Part shown: one piece after another, positions 34,561 through 50,046 of the stretch
Layout of the letters: each line of letters opens with the position of its first letter
How positions within the stretch are numbered: the first letter of the stretch is position 1
NCBI RefSeq assembly: GCF_000972845.2
Contig: NC_040025.1
Location: 22,552,037 to 22,616,036 of the forward strand
Direction of reading: 5' to 3'
Source of the DNA: Larimichthys crocea
Lineage: Eukaryota; Chordata; Actinopteri; Sciaenidae
DNA length: 64,000 nucleotides
Notes under the pieces: model-generated
Databases searched by the model: none
What the model was told of the DNA's origin: nothing
Seen by the model: only the letters and a program-made list of their open reading frames with translations
Translations under genes and position numbers: made by a program

Positions 34561-35833
34561 TTTGACCAAATACCTGCAAAACTGATGACATTCCTTCAGC
34601 CTCACAGAGCCATTATAATGACTGAAGTCTATTTGTATTTCTTTACTTTGATGTAATACCTGCGATTCGGTCATTTGTCTCACTTTGAGGAATATGAACA
34701 TGTTTTTGTGCTCTTTTTCAGAAGCCAAAGTTCTCACATGTTCAAATCTCGAATCTCAAATGAAGGGAAGCAGCAGTGGAAGACATTTACCTAAATAAAT
34801 CCCAGTGTAAAATTAGCAGAAATTTAAATCGGTTACTCTTTGTTCAGATAACAGGATTACAAATCAGACCACATGTTAAACAGTTTTTCATACTCATGTA
34901 CATTTCAGTCGCTACCAAAACGGATTAAGGTTTAAGACCTCGCCCTGATTGAGACAAGTGTACATTAGGCCTGCCTTTGTTGAAAAGACACAGATCCCTC
35001 TGTCCACAAACAGGCTTCTGCCCCTGGAAATATTCACTCAAATTAATGGAAATTTTGCACTGCCAGGCTGTCTGGAATCTGGCAGAGACGAAAGAGAACA
35101 TTTCAAAGAAAGAGGGAGATTCTCCAAAAACTTCACCACCCACCCCACTCCCCTCTTTCTGTTGCCTTATGTAAAACACGGACATTACTGTAGCTACTTA
35201 TATCAATATATTAGCGTAGACATGACATCATTACTGCAACGATTAACTGATTAGTAACAGCTGCTGTTGTACTGAGTCATGTGATTGTATAACTAACAGG
35301 TCTATGTTGTGGGCGAGGAGTTTATAGTAATCTTCAGATTGTTGCTTGCTGCTGTACTATTGGATGTTGGAGCATTTCCTGCTCTGGATAAAGAGTGTAT
35401 TGTGGGAGAGAGAGTGACGACATGGACACATCACGCACACCCCGCTGCAAATAAAATACAGAGTGATGTGTCCTTCTACCCCGAGGGTCTGAACATGATA
35501 AAAATACTCTGACTCACCGTGCTCCCATCTGTCTTCTCCCCCGGGAGAGTCACAGAGGCTGGACGTGCTGTCTTTATTTTACTTGCTGTTGAAAGGAGTG
35601 TAGTAATGTTGGGCTCAGAGCATGTAGGATTATATTCAAGCCAAACACCAAACCAGCTTTGTAGTGTTTGGTTAGAAATAAAATCCAACAACGCACATGG
35701 TTTTTGGCCTGTAATTCAGGCTGCTTAGAGGAGCTGCCAATCAGCCTAAATTTACTCCATTTGTATTAGCTCAATGGAAACTGTAGTCAAATTGACTCAG
35801 TCAAGTCAAGAAAAACATTGTGGGGAACCACTG

Positions 35834-35907
<74 letters not shown>
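35834..35907. repeat. Long (TG)n microsatellite
   Basis: About 37 uninterrupted TG units. Such tracts are highly polymorphic in fish and can adopt Z-form DNA. Confidence 0.95.
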
Positions 35908-35910
<3 letters not shown>

Positions 35911-37844
35911 GTTTATGGCTATTTATTAGTGGAGATGAATTTAATGTTAATGTTAATGTTTCACTGAAGCTCATTTGGCCAAAAGACTTTTGAGACTCAT
36001 TAATCTCTTCCTACATACCTTCATACACATACGCATATGATGACGCATACTCTGCATGAAGATAGTGGTGTGTTTACTAAAAGCCATTTTTCAATAGTCA
36101 GGTTGTTTATCTGCAGCTGCCAGTTAACCTCTGCAAAAAGGTGACGTAGGCTCACTTTCTCCACATGCCTCCTTCCTTGATGGATCTGTGCTTGGACAGA
36201 CAACAAACTTGTCAATCCTGAAATGTACTTTCCTCATGACTCTTTTATCTCAAATATTCAAGTTCGGTCAGTTTCTATCAAGTAGCTATCTCCACAGCAC
36301 TTCAGTCTTCATTTTGTCACAAATCCATTCAATTCTCGCCCCCTCCGCTGTCAGCCTCATTATCATCACCATGCCTCCTCCGCCTTCTCCCTCCTTATAT
36401 CTTCGTCCATGCCTTTACTTTCTGGGAGCTTACTCATATTTCTTATCTCCACATTCTTATATCTATCTTATCTCCCTATCAACCCTCACCTAGTTGCATG
36501 CTGTTGGACTGTGTTGAAATATCTCAACTTGTATGGGGGAACATGAGGAAAAGAAAGAAATGGGGGAAAACAGGGATTAATCACAGGTTGGATTGGCCAA
36601 CAGCCGACTGGACTGAAGGGAGAAGAGGTGGCTGAGACAGGAAAGAAAATAAACATAGAGGCTTCTGTGAGTGGGTGGAGATTGAGATATACTACCACTT
36701 CTATTACTCCAGTCATGGACTAATTTTTCTCTTCAGTCGCACTTCTGTAACACTACCAACACTTGGTAAACAAGCTCAAAAGAGAAACTGCGATTGCATT
36801 TGCATGCACTAATTTCCTCACACACCTACAGTATGCTCTTCCTTCGAGGTGATGGGCCCCTATACACACACATACTTTTTCCATATACTCACACAGATTA
36901 CTCACATCTTACATGTGTTCATGAGTCCTATATGCCAGCTGCACTCATTTCTCAGAGAGTGTTAGACATTACTGCTGTGAATGGGCCTGAGGTGAGTCAT
37001 AAGCAGCAGAATGAATTCTCCCATAGGCAACGATTTCTATTTTCTGTACTTTTATTTCCTTCAGCTGAAGTTTCAGTGTAATCCTGACTGCTCCCCCAAG
37101 GTTATCTCCCACTGTGAGTCATAGGTAGAAACTGGTTTGAACAATAGGAGTTTGCGAAAGAGGTGTTTTTTTTTTATAAGAAGTGAATATTGAGGGGATG
37201 TAACCGGCAGCTGTTTAACTGGATGACTTGTATGATTGTGTAATCCTAAGGAGCCTGGGGGTTTCTCTGTGTCACTGGGCACACAGAGCTTCACTCGGTC
37301 GTACAGCTGTCAGCTCCTGGCATCCATGACTCAAACAGAACCAGCAGAAACGGGGAGCAGAACGGGGGGCGCTGCTTAGAACAAAAAAAAAAGACATTGG
37401 AGGAGAAGGAAACTGATATTCATCCAGAGAACATTTTATGGCAGAGATAGTGAGGAAAAAAAAAAGTTAATGTGTCCATCTGCCACTGAATTAAACCATC
37501 TGTGACTCCTTTAGTTTATTTGGCGTGATCATTTTGCTCGTGCAACTCGTTATATAACTTAAAAGTTGAACTTGTTGCCTTTGTGTGTGTGTGCCTGTGC
37601 GCGTCGGCATATGTGCCATGTATTCTGAAACCATACACCTTACCACACCCTGTGTGCCCGCTGGTGTCATGCTGCTAAAACCTTGTGGGAGTGTTATTGA
37701 CCTGCCCTCTGAATCAGCATAGCAAGGTTATAGCATGCACTCCTCATATTAGTCGCCTTTACAAATTCCAATCGATTCATGCTATTTCATGAACTACATT
37801 CGAATAGAAGATTTTTACAGTGAAATCTGGGCTGAAATAGGGTT

Positions 37845-38058
37845 TTAAAGGTCCAGTGTGTAAGATTTAGGTGGCTCTATTTACAAAATATGGCATATTA
37901 TAATATGTTGTTGTGTTTTTGTTACTTTAGAATGAGCCTTTTATATCTACAGATGCCCGTTTCAGGGCCACTATAGTTTCTACCTTACGCTAGGGTGAGG
38001 CAAGGTAGTTGTAATCAACAACTACACTGCCAGATGCTTCTACACACTGAAACTTTAA
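37845..38058. mobile_element. 214-bp TTAA-ended MITE
   Basis: The left end TTAAAGGTCCAGTGTGTA and the reversed right end TTAAAGTTTCAGTGTGTA match at 15 of 18 positions. The ends match a very common fish element as I know it ('GGTCCAGTGTGTA'). It sits 86 bases upstream of the acceptor for the PRRT3 start-codon exon, close enough to include the branch-point neighbourhood. Confidence 0.65.
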
Positions 38059-38221
38059 CTGTGGTATCATAATGTTTTTCGTGTTTGTGCTTGTGTCAGT
38101 TATTTCATGAAATGAAAAAATGCGTGTTTCTCTCTGCCAACAGAAGCACAGTGGAATGATGGTGTGACACACAGCCAGCCAGCCAGCCAGAGGGACCAGT
38201 CACTGCTCACCACTCAGAGGC

Positions 38222-41200
38222 ATGACCATGGCTCCGGTGTCTCTCCTTTCCCTGGGCTTCCTCCTCTCCTTCCTCCATCCTTCAGATGCTCAGACCATCA
38301 TAGGCTCCTCCTCCTCCTTCTCCCGTCTTGACCTGCCTACTAATTCTTCACCTCATCCAACGAAGCAGACTGCTAAATTCTGGACTTCTTTGCCTCCCAG
38401 AGGCCGTAGCGACGTGCCTATCAGAGCTACAGTCCGGAACAGACTGACAACTACAAATGCGATGCAACAGGATCAAAGAATGCCCCATCCTACCGCACAG
38501 TCCACTTCTTATATATCTGCCCTTTCTACACATAACCTCAGCGGGGGGCCAATTTTAACTCAACCAACTGTCTCCAGGCCCAGGACTGACACAGCTTTTT
38601 TACTATTCAGCAGGGCTGCAAAGAGAGATGATACTACAAAAGGCTCAACTCCTCCTCTGCCCACTTTGTCCTTCACTGCTGTCGCCCAGTCTGTAGGTGA
38701 TAAGCCAGTGAAGGCAGGAAATTCAGGGGAGGGATCAGTCAAAGATACAGGGGATGATGATTTTCAGGCATTGGGATCAGGTAGTATTCCAACAGTGACG
38801 CTTGTGAAGGATGAATCACCTGTTCCAACAGTCGGTGATGAAATGGCGCAGGATCAGCCACAGGCACAGACTGCGATATCTAATGTTTCTGATGTACAAA
38901 CGCCACCACCGAACAGTCAGACTCTGAAGCCTCAGATGTTTGTGCTCACAACATCCAATAAAATCTTTATGACACCACAGACTGAGACAAGAGCCACACC
39001 GTCCCCACGGACTGTAGTGTTAACAGGTGAGAAATCAAATATATTAGAACGAACGTTTCATGAGAGTAAGGTGCTGTTGAGGTCAAAATTTCACACCATG
39101 TGACAAATGTGTCTTTTTCTCCCTTTTTTAGGCGAACTGACAGCAAACGTTCCTTCCACCAGAGTTCCTCCAAAGCAGGACTCTGCTGCCGTGACATTAC
39201 CCCAAACGACAACTGACACCACTAACTCTGTCGATAAAGAGTCACAGACTGCAGGGCAACCTGTTACTGTCCAAAGCGATTCACATTCAAGCACCACGAC
39301 ACAGCAAGTGACAACCATTTCTACAATGAGAACGCTTACTACTACACAGGAGGCTGTAAGAACATCCTCCAAAATGACAAATCAACCCAACAAAACAGCA
39401 GAGCAAGGAAGAAATACAGCAAGCACAACTGTACAGTCATTGAGGACAGGTAAGAAATTAGGGTCTTGTACGCTTACTCTACTTTTAGCGTGTCGTTTGC
39501 GATCTTTTGATAATTTGAAATGGAATTATTTGTGCAGCTGGGAGTTTTTTACTGGAACAATCTGGAAAAGGCTTCAAAGGAAGGAAAAAGTAGACAAACT
39601 TTTCCATGGAAAGTGGGGTGGTAGTTGTGTGGGGTAGACACAGGGAGGGAAAGAAAGTGTGAGCTGGAGGTGAGAGGGAGGGTTGAAGAGGTGGCGGCTA
39701 GAAATGCAGCCAGGCAAAGAGATAGACAAGAAGCAAGAATGGTCTGAGAGAGAAAGAGACTGTTGGGAATACCGATGAGAGAGTAGATTGGGGTGGGTGA
39801 AAGTGTGGTAGAAGAAAGGTACAGGCATAGAAATGCAGCGAGTGGGGATGGTAATGAAAACCAGATGTACGGAGAAAGAGATGAAGGGAGGGGAGCTGAG
39901 AAAAACGTAGATGGAAAAGGAAAAGCATGACACATGGGGCATATGAGCCAGTCTCTTAGATACCATGAGAACAACATCTTAATGACTTTTAAACACTCGC
40001 TCTCCTGCCCCACGAGTACATTTAAAGTCAAGTACGTTCCCTGTCAGAACATTGAATGCTTTAACGGCCTGCATCCATTACTGTACCAGTCTGTACTGCG
40101 TGTATACATCTGCCTATATCTGTATCTGGATTGTGTGTCCTATGAGATGGAACAGGATATTTATTTTTTAGTTCATTGCAAAATGTGGGCATAAAAAGCA
40201 GCGTAAGCAGTGCATGTGTGTGTTAAAGAAAAAAACTCAAGGGTAGGGGCAGGTTTAAGTGTATCCAGCTGTGAAATGTGATCAGCACATCTGGAATGTG
40301 TCTGGATCTTGCTCCTGTAAGAAAAAAAATTTGAAGGAGAGGAAGTAAAACATACCTTTATATAAATAAAGAAGTGTGTCTGTGATCTGTATGCAGTGCT
40401 CACCAGTGTGTGAGTCTGAAAGTGAAACATTTGTGTGCGATAGGAGGGAGTGAGGGAGAGAGCCAGGAAGTGAGACGCATGTTGGAGTGAGTCATTAGTC
40501 AGTTTGTCAGCTTTATGGGTGTCTTCTACAGGGTGAGGATGGGCATAAAGTCCTCCAAGTGGCTGATGGTTTTAGTGTTTTACCACTGATCATGTTAAAA
40601 TGCGCGTGAAAGAATTCCTTAGAAATTATTCTACACAGATCCCTCTTAGCTAACTGTTTCTTACTTCCCCATCAGTCAGTGTCATTATATTTTGTCTTTT
40701 CTGTCTTCCTATAAAATACTTTTAGTAATACTGCTCACATCACTGTGCTCACTCAGTTCTTGCTGATTGTATTTTTTACGCTGCGTGTTATCTTTACAGT
40801 TGAGCAGTTCACAAAGGACTCTATGACGAATGACCTCATGATTATAAAGCGGTTGGGTGTTTCCAGGGTGTTGCAGGAGGTTAAGGTGGAGTGTCTTGAA
40901 CAAATAGAAGTGTGTGTGTGTGCCTAAGAAAATGACAGAGAGAAAGAAAACATTGAGATGCCGCATTGTCAAGGTGTTGTCTTGTCCTACGAGGTAGTAC
41001 ATTGTAACACTGTTTGGTGTTATGTAATGTTAATTACATATTCCAATTAAACCAGCCATTTACTGCTCACTTATTCTGAGTTTTCCCCAGCACAATGTCT
41101 TTAGGACAATGTATTTAGGAATATAATGTGGTTATTGTGGTGGCATGGTTTTGAACTCATACTGACATTTTTGCATGTTTTGATTACTGTTTCAATCAAA

Positions 41201-43811
41201 CTCATTCTTATATACATATTTTTTCCAGTACATTGATAAAAATGACAGAAATATATAATAATTAGACTTTGATATGTTAACATCCTCCGAATCTAATTTA
41301 TTGTAACTTGTTTCTGGATTCCATGTGCCTTATTGAGCATATCTGTACATTTCTACATGCACACTCTTATTTCCATACTAAGCCATGTTTTGGGATATAG
41401 TGTAACTGGGTATAAGTTGGTAGGTTGTAACAGACTAAGCCGAAACTCACAATGATAAGAAAGAAAACAAACTGATGCAACATTTAGAAGTAGAAGTTAT
41501 TTAGTTTATATAAGTTGGCTAATTTGATTAGACATTGTCGTTATTATATTTAGACCTGGGACAATGTGTCTGCACAGAACTGATTAGGTTACAACAAAGA
41601 ATTCAGAGGACGAGTTGGTTCGAACTCATGATTGATGGTGAACTACACCCCTCTAGTGGCCCTAAAATATTATTTCATGTACCTTTATGCCATTGTTCTC
41701 CTTTCAGATAAATGGCATTGAGAAAAAAGATGAACATTTTCTTTTCATATTTTAATGAACTAAAAACCAAATAAACCTCTGTTTCTATTTTTTTAGGGAT
41801 CTCTGTCTTCCTTGCCACTGGTGCTGCACCTGTTGCCCAAACCAGGTTAAGCCCCACATCTCAGACTGGTATTCAAAAGAGGAACCGCTCCATTCTCCTG
41901 GGACATCCACACCAAGCTCCCCATTCTACTTCCAATCCAGCCCCCTCTCCTGGTGCAAGTCCCTCCACTAATGCCACACTTCTCTACTGGGGGGACCTGA
42001 GCCGGACACTGGCTTTCGCCTGGGAGCTGCATGTATATGGCTCAGCGAGCCTCTTCCTCCTCCTGTTTGCTGGTGCTGCTCTTGGTCTCACTCTGGCCCC
42101 TGGCACAAACTGTCCTCACCGGGGGGCTCTTGCACTCGCCAACGCTCTATTGTTTCTGGCCGGAGGCCTTAGGGCAGCTCTATTTCTAATCGACCCCTAT
42201 GGCACTCGCAAATTCCTCCCTCGCCCCGCAGTTACAGCCCTCTACAACTTACCGCTACACTTCCTGGTGTGGACACAGGCTGCCCTGGCACTGCTTGCAT
42301 TGAGGGCGGTGGGAGTGAGTGTGTTACCTCCAACTTTGGAGCGTCCTCCTCTGGTAGCTGTGTTGGCTGTGTTGCAGTGTACCCTGTTGCTGGCGGCTGA
42401 TCTGCTTTCCCCAGCCCTGTCCCCTGTGGTGCCAGTCACCCTTCAGGTCCTGGCCCTGTGCTGGGGTCTGGCTCTCTGTCTGGGCTTCCTTTGCTATGTC
42501 TTTCCACGTATACGTTGCCCTCCCATTCCCCACCCTGCAGTCCCTGAAGAGGCCAGGAGGAAGTCCTGGACAGGGAGTAGGAGGATAGGGGTAATCCTGG
42601 GACGAGTGTTGGCAGTGTGTGCAGTTCTAGGGGCACTGTGCTGCGGGCTGCATGTTCACGCCACGTTATGGCTATATGGACTTCTAGGAAACTGGACACG
42701 CTTCAACTGGGGATGGTGGCTGGTCCACTTCTGGGCCCGTCTCCTGGAGCTGGCCTGGGGCTTCTCCCTCCTACTCATGGGTTCCTGGGTGTTCTGGAGG
42801 CCTCAAGGTTGGCAGGGAAGGGAGGAGGGTGGACCAGATGGCAGAGCAGCAGGAGACCTGCCATCCCCTGGCCAATCTGTAGGCTCTTCTCAAAGACATA
42901 CCTGCTGGTCCAAGATAGTCCAGAGCCTGAGGGGGAAGCCCTGCAGAAAGTCTGACAGTAATGGGGTGGGAGGAGGAGGAGCACCAGGGGAGGTGCCTAA
43001 CAACTGGGCTGGCCAGGAGCGTCCTGGAGCTGACATCAGCAAGAGTCTGATCAGGAACCAGAACCATGAGCAGGCCACTGCTCAGCCACGCTGTGTCAAA
43101 GACAGCAACCGGGGACGCAACCATAGGGGCCACTCAGCAGAACGAGGACTATCTGATGGCTCCACAGGCTCCCTGCTGAGACTGCAGGCACTGGGTCGGC
43201 CTCCACAGCGCTCAGTGAGTGGCAGTCTGGATCAGGAAAGGGACACTTGCCTGTCTCTTTATGAGTTTGATCTGCGGCCCCCATCTCCCATTGACCTTAC
43301 CCGCAGCATTGACGAGGCTCTGCACAGGGAACACCTGCTTGGAGGAGGGAGCTTATTTCATCCTTTGAACCTAACCTCACAGTCCCCCTCCCCAGGCTCA
43401 GGGATAAGCCAGGGACCCTGGCTCCGCAGGAACAGTGATCCTCAGCTGATGTCTGAGAGCAGCGAGGCCCCAACAGAGTCTTCCATGCCACTGGGGGGCA
43501 GTGTTCTCAGCAGTGTGCCCAGCAGACAGGTGACTGCTCCCCCCACACCCTCCCACCAGGGTCACAGGTGGGCTGGGAACACAGTAGGAAGTGTCCCTTC
43601 ATCAGTGTCTTGCCCTGTGTCACTTCGTCCTTCCAGAACGTCAACGGGGCACCTGGGGGAGGATGGAGTGGACGACACACGGCCATTCATCACCCCAGAC
43701 TCAGAGAGGTTGCACGGGAGGGCTGGGAGACCGGTGGGGTCACGGAGTTACCTGGAGGTCAGCAGACATGACGACTCTGCCAGTGTCAGCAGTGAAATCA
43801 TTGATTTATGA
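38222..43811 (+). CDS. prrt3: Proline-rich transmembrane protein 3 (PRRT3-like), complete
   Basis: Three coding exons, 38222-39026, 39132-39449 and 41797-43811, total 3138 nt (1045 aa), phase-consistent. An upstream acceptor at 38144 gives the 5' UTR. Residues 1 to about 24 are a signal peptide (SLLSLGFLLSFLHPSDAQ). Residues about 25-450 are a Ser/Thr/Pro-rich, mucin-like ectodomain encoded by exons 1, 2 and the start of 3. About seven hydrophobic segments follow, roughly 454-474, 482-506, 523-548, 559-578, 587-609, 640-662 and 680-706. The tail of about 340 residues is cytoplasmic by inference, rich in Ser, Gly and Pro, with FDLRPPSPIDLTRSIDEALH and a conserved-looking end DDSASVSSEIIDL. The membrane core and tail identify the PRRT3/PRRT4 family; PRRT3 is favoured by proximity to OGG1. 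Biochemical function is not established to my knowledge. Two ATGs (38222, 38228) are both possible starts. Confidence 0.85.
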
Positions 43812-45170
43812 ACCAAACCTTGGACATGGGGACCAATCGCCGCACATCAAACACTCCATTTAACAAATAATGTTCCTACCAAGACTTCAACAAATATTGG
43901 AAAAATCGGATCACTGATCTTCCGAAAATTATTTTTAGAAGAGGGAAAATATTTAAAAGTGTCTCTGGGTGATTACTTTAAAGGATATCACCTAGTTGCC
44001 TTTTACCATGTTAAAGTGTTTTACAGCAGTGTTTTGGAAAAGATATGGTATACCCTTTACTCTAGGAGTAAAACTGGGAGTTCTAGCACAGATTAGCACA
44101 ATAATAACTCTTCTTCCTGTTTTTTCTCAAACACACACACTCCAACACAACACTGGTATAACTTCAAGTACACTGGGACCACAAATACAGTTGAATAAAT
44201 TCTCAAATTCTCTCTCCAGCAGGTCCACGCTTGGTGATTGGTGTGAAATTTGTGATGCAGATGAATTTCAGCTTCAAGCTAATCCATAAAATTGGGAGTT
44301 TCAAAAAGTTTGAAGGGTAAAAGACAGATGTGGCTCTAGGCTGTCTGTAGGTCCTATTTCTGTTGTTTCTGTGAAAAAATGTCAACAATAGTGAATTCCA
44401 CTCAAGAGTTTATTTGCTGTCTTCCATATTTCATTTTGCTTTGTAATGTAAAGATGTGCCATACATAACTTTGGTTGGTTCTGTGTTATTTTTATGGTTC
44501 TGTAAACCCATTATTTGGGTTAACTCTCTATAGCGTCTTATCAGTATCATAGTGACTCACCTACGGATTACTACTTCTAAGCTCTGAACATGCTGCTGTT
44601 GTTGTTGTCCAGTCTGCCTTGTATGTTAATGTGAAGCCAGTTACATAAAGAGACAGGCAGTTAACAACAACCAGAAACATGCTTACATGTGAACGTGTTG
44701 CCGAAGCTTTTAGCTGTAGCTGAAACTGTCAGATTTCAAAATGAGGTTCAAGCATTGACCTGTAAGTTTAACACATTTATTATTTTGCTGTAGGTCAAAA
44801 GCTTTTGCAATCAATAATTATGTACAATTAAAGCCTCTGACTGCATTTTTACAGGATTTGACTGAGAATATTACAACATAATCATGAATCTATCGCTTGC
44901 ATTGAATCATTTCAGCCTGTTTGATATGTTAACTAATTAAAAGCTACACAGCTTTGCAGGGCTGCACCCCATATGACTGGCTTGGCATGAACCTCAGATC
45001 TCTTATACTAGACCTTACTCAAAAACAGAGCACTTAATTGTAAGCCTGAGCACTAGACCGAAGTATTTTACTACTCCAGAGGAAAATGTCTTTCACATAT
45101 ATGATGTGTAAGCACCAATGTAAATAATGTTATTTTTGATGTTCATGAATAAAGGTGTATTTGAAACATA
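43812..45170 (+). other. prrt3: PRRT3 3' UTR
   Basis: AT-rich, no coding frames. An AATAAA at 45148-45153 followed by GTGTATTTG is the best polyadenylation signal. This gives a 3' UTR of about 1.35 kb. The end is inferred. Confidence 0.5.
45148..45153 (+). terminator. prrt3: Candidate PRRT3 polyadenylation signal
   Basis: AATAAA with a downstream GT-rich stretch, about 1.34 kb after the stop and before the convergent sulfotransferase gene. Confidence 0.55.
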
Positions 45171-45848
45171 GTTGTAGTTATTACTGTGAAAGACAATCTA
45201 ACATGGCATTGCGCATGTGTCTGAGCTGTGCAGACATCAGACTGAGGTCTGTTTAGGATATGCAGAGCTGTGACGCAGAGGTTATGTCAAGGATGTTCGG
45301 GGCAGTGCGCAGGTTTGTAAGGATCAGGTTTTGCAAAATGAATAACTAACTAGTTGGAAAGAAATGAACACAATATGGAATCATAATTAGTTTAATAATA
45401 TAACTGAATCTGTTTGTGTTCCTGAAAATGCCCAGTTTGTTCTTTTCCTCAGCTTAAATTTGAAAGGTTTTGTTCCAACATGAAATATCCACTTGTTTTT
45501 TAAACTAAGCCTTGTTCTCACAAATGATTACAAAAATGTTCCTGTTGTGAATACTTAATCATACATTTTATTGATAATAAGTGATATTTTTCCAAAGTGG
45601 ATAAACAGTTTGGAATAAAACTTCATTTATGCCTCTGTTCCTCATCAGAGCCAGTCCATGACTTGTTTTCTGATAACCTCTGGGTGACTTTCAGTCCCTC
45701 CCAGTGATGTGAGATTCTTAACTTGTTTAGTATTTACAGTACAATAGCCTTGTGTTGTTGTCACATTCCAATGAATCCATAAGATTTCACTGTATCAGTT
45801 TTTTCGCTGTTACCTTTTTTACTTCATGACCAGGGTGGTATTCCAGCA

Positions 45849-46138
45849 CCCTATTTTGTCCGCGCTACAAAGCGTACGTGCCATAGAAATATAATCAATG
45901 TGCCCCCTCCAATCTGTAGTCACAGTGCAGAAGTACAGTGTTAGATTAATCGTTACTTTGCTCATTGAACTTTTATGCGTGTATTTCTTGCTGCATTTCA
46001 TGTATAGATTCAAATAAAAATGAGAACCTAAAACACCTTTATTATTATTGCACTTTATTACATGTTTATTACTTTTATGTGTTTCACATAATGGTAAGAG
46101 CAAAAGTAATCAGTTACAGAACAATGCAAATTTGAAGG
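45849..46138 (-). repeat. 3' flank of the sulfotransferase gene, duplicated at 50047-50920
   Basis: This segment from 'CTATTTTGTCCGCGCTAC' through 'GTAATCAGTTACAGAACAA' matches a second copy upstream of the gene, with many substitutions and small indels. It includes minus-strand AATAAA signals (for example 46038-46043). It is therefore the probable transcript end and part of the duplicated unit. Confidence 0.8.
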
Positions 46139-46558
46139 TATGTTTTTAGCATAGCAAATATATCTTCATTATCTTCAAATGAACTTGCTTGAGGAGGAAC
46201 CTTAAATGAATCATTGATGTTTACCCTCATGCCAATGAGATCTGCTGCCACAGATGACCTGGTATGGTCTGTGCTTCTCATTTTGGATGACTTGATTAGG
46301 AGCAATCATGTCACATTCAAGAGGTGTCATTAGCTCACAGGAAGCAAAACAAAAAAAAAAAAAAAATAGAGAAACAGAAATGATTGCTGGAAGCAAAATT
46401 TAATTTTAAAAGCATATTTTAGTGTATCCTTAAATAGGAGTAAAAATACCCAAGTACCCCAAAAGTCAATTACATTTAACATTTTAATCAAAGCATACAC
46501 AAGATTAGTGTATTTTGTCATGTCAGGATTCTTTGTTACACACACCAAGACTGGGCCT

Positions 46559-49273
<2,715 letters not shown>

Positions 49274-49589
49274 CTATAAGAAATGAAGAGTCAAAATTCA
49301 TTATGTTCAAGTAATCAAACTAGAACAATTTGACTGTTGGGAAAATAATCAGAAAACATTGTATCATCTGTATGAATATGTCATCTTAAAACAAGAAGAT
49401 ATAGATTAAAAAAAGGAACTGGGAAATAAAACACTGTGAAAGTGAATAGAAACAAGTTTATTCACAGTCAGTTACAGGTAAGTTTTAGAAGTAAAAAAAA
49501 AAAAAAAATTAAACAAGTTTTGTTAGGAGACAGAATGCCCCACAGAAATTTAATAAAATTTGGTTTGATCTGAAGACATACCTTTGTTA

Positions 49590-49865
49590 AGCTTCTCTAG
49601 GAACGACACTGAAGCCACAATGCAGACCAACACAGGAGTTGCTTTAGAAGGCTTTTATTGCCAAGACACAACATGAACTGATAAAACAGGGGCAGGGCGA
49701 CAGACGAGGATGGGCTGAGCGTAGCTAGCGGGGCAGGTGAGTGTGGAAAGCGACAAACTGGTGGAGCCTGGGAGGATGAACTGAAGTTACCGGAGTTAAG
49801 TAAATACTGCAGGGGCTTGATGAGATGATGAGATGCAGGTATGAGAGTTGAGCAGGTGAGAATCA
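49590..49865 (-). mobile_element. LTR-like fragment upstream of the sulfotransferase gene
   Basis: Read on the minus strand, Cys/Pro-rich-looking pyrimidine sequence leads to an AATAAA ('GGCAATAAAAGCCTTCTAAA', near 49650) followed by 'GTTGGTCTGCATTGTGG', an arrangement like the R-U5 part of a long terminal repeat. It has no coding capacity. It separates two copies of the sulfotransferase exon-2 acceptor region. Only a fragment is recognisable and the family is not determined. Confidence 0.4.
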
Positions 49866-49937
49866 CTGAGAGAGTGGTTTAAGAAATAGGTCAGCCATGC
49901 CTAGCCTGCACAGACAGGGGACATTGTCTACCTTAGA

Positions 49938-50045
49938 CAAAAAAAATCCATCTAAAAGAAATGAAAAAATAAAAAAGTCAAAATTCATTATGTTTAAATA
50001 ATCACGCTGAAACAATTTGATTGTTGGGGAAATAATCAGAAACAT
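49938..50045 (-). pseudogene. Sulfotransferase remnant: intron acceptor and first codons
   Basis: This matches 49262-49371 of the intact gene: 'AATCCATCTAAAAGAAATG' against 'AATCCATCTATAAGAAATG', then a shared 'GTCAAAATTCATTATGTT' and 'AATTTGA.TGTTGGG.AAATAATCAGAAA'. On the minus strand it holds the acceptor and start codon followed by MDF, then unrelated sequence. The body of this copy is therefore missing, truncated after three codons at the boundary with inserted DNA. Confidence 0.75.
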
Positions 50046-50046
50046 C

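Larger units (their letters stand above)
30585..38143 (+). other. Presumed PRRT3 intron 1
   Basis: No coding exon was recognised. Contents seen: a C-run near 32839, an interspersed repeat at 34285-34560, a long (TG)n at 35834-35907 and a TTAA-bounded MITE at 37845-38058. Several short open frames have no family resemblance and no splice support. Confidence 0.4.

Noticed and set aside
36486..36716. Minus-strand frame in PRRT3 intron 1
   Set aside because: No splice signals or family similarity; codon content looks random.
39107..39637. 176-codon plus-strand frame as a single exon
   Set aside because: Only 39132-39449 is PRRT3 exon 2; past the GTAAG donor at 39450 the frame is intron sequence.
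42771..43133. 120-codon minus-strand frame
   Set aside because: Antisense shadow of the GC-rich PRRT3 last exon.
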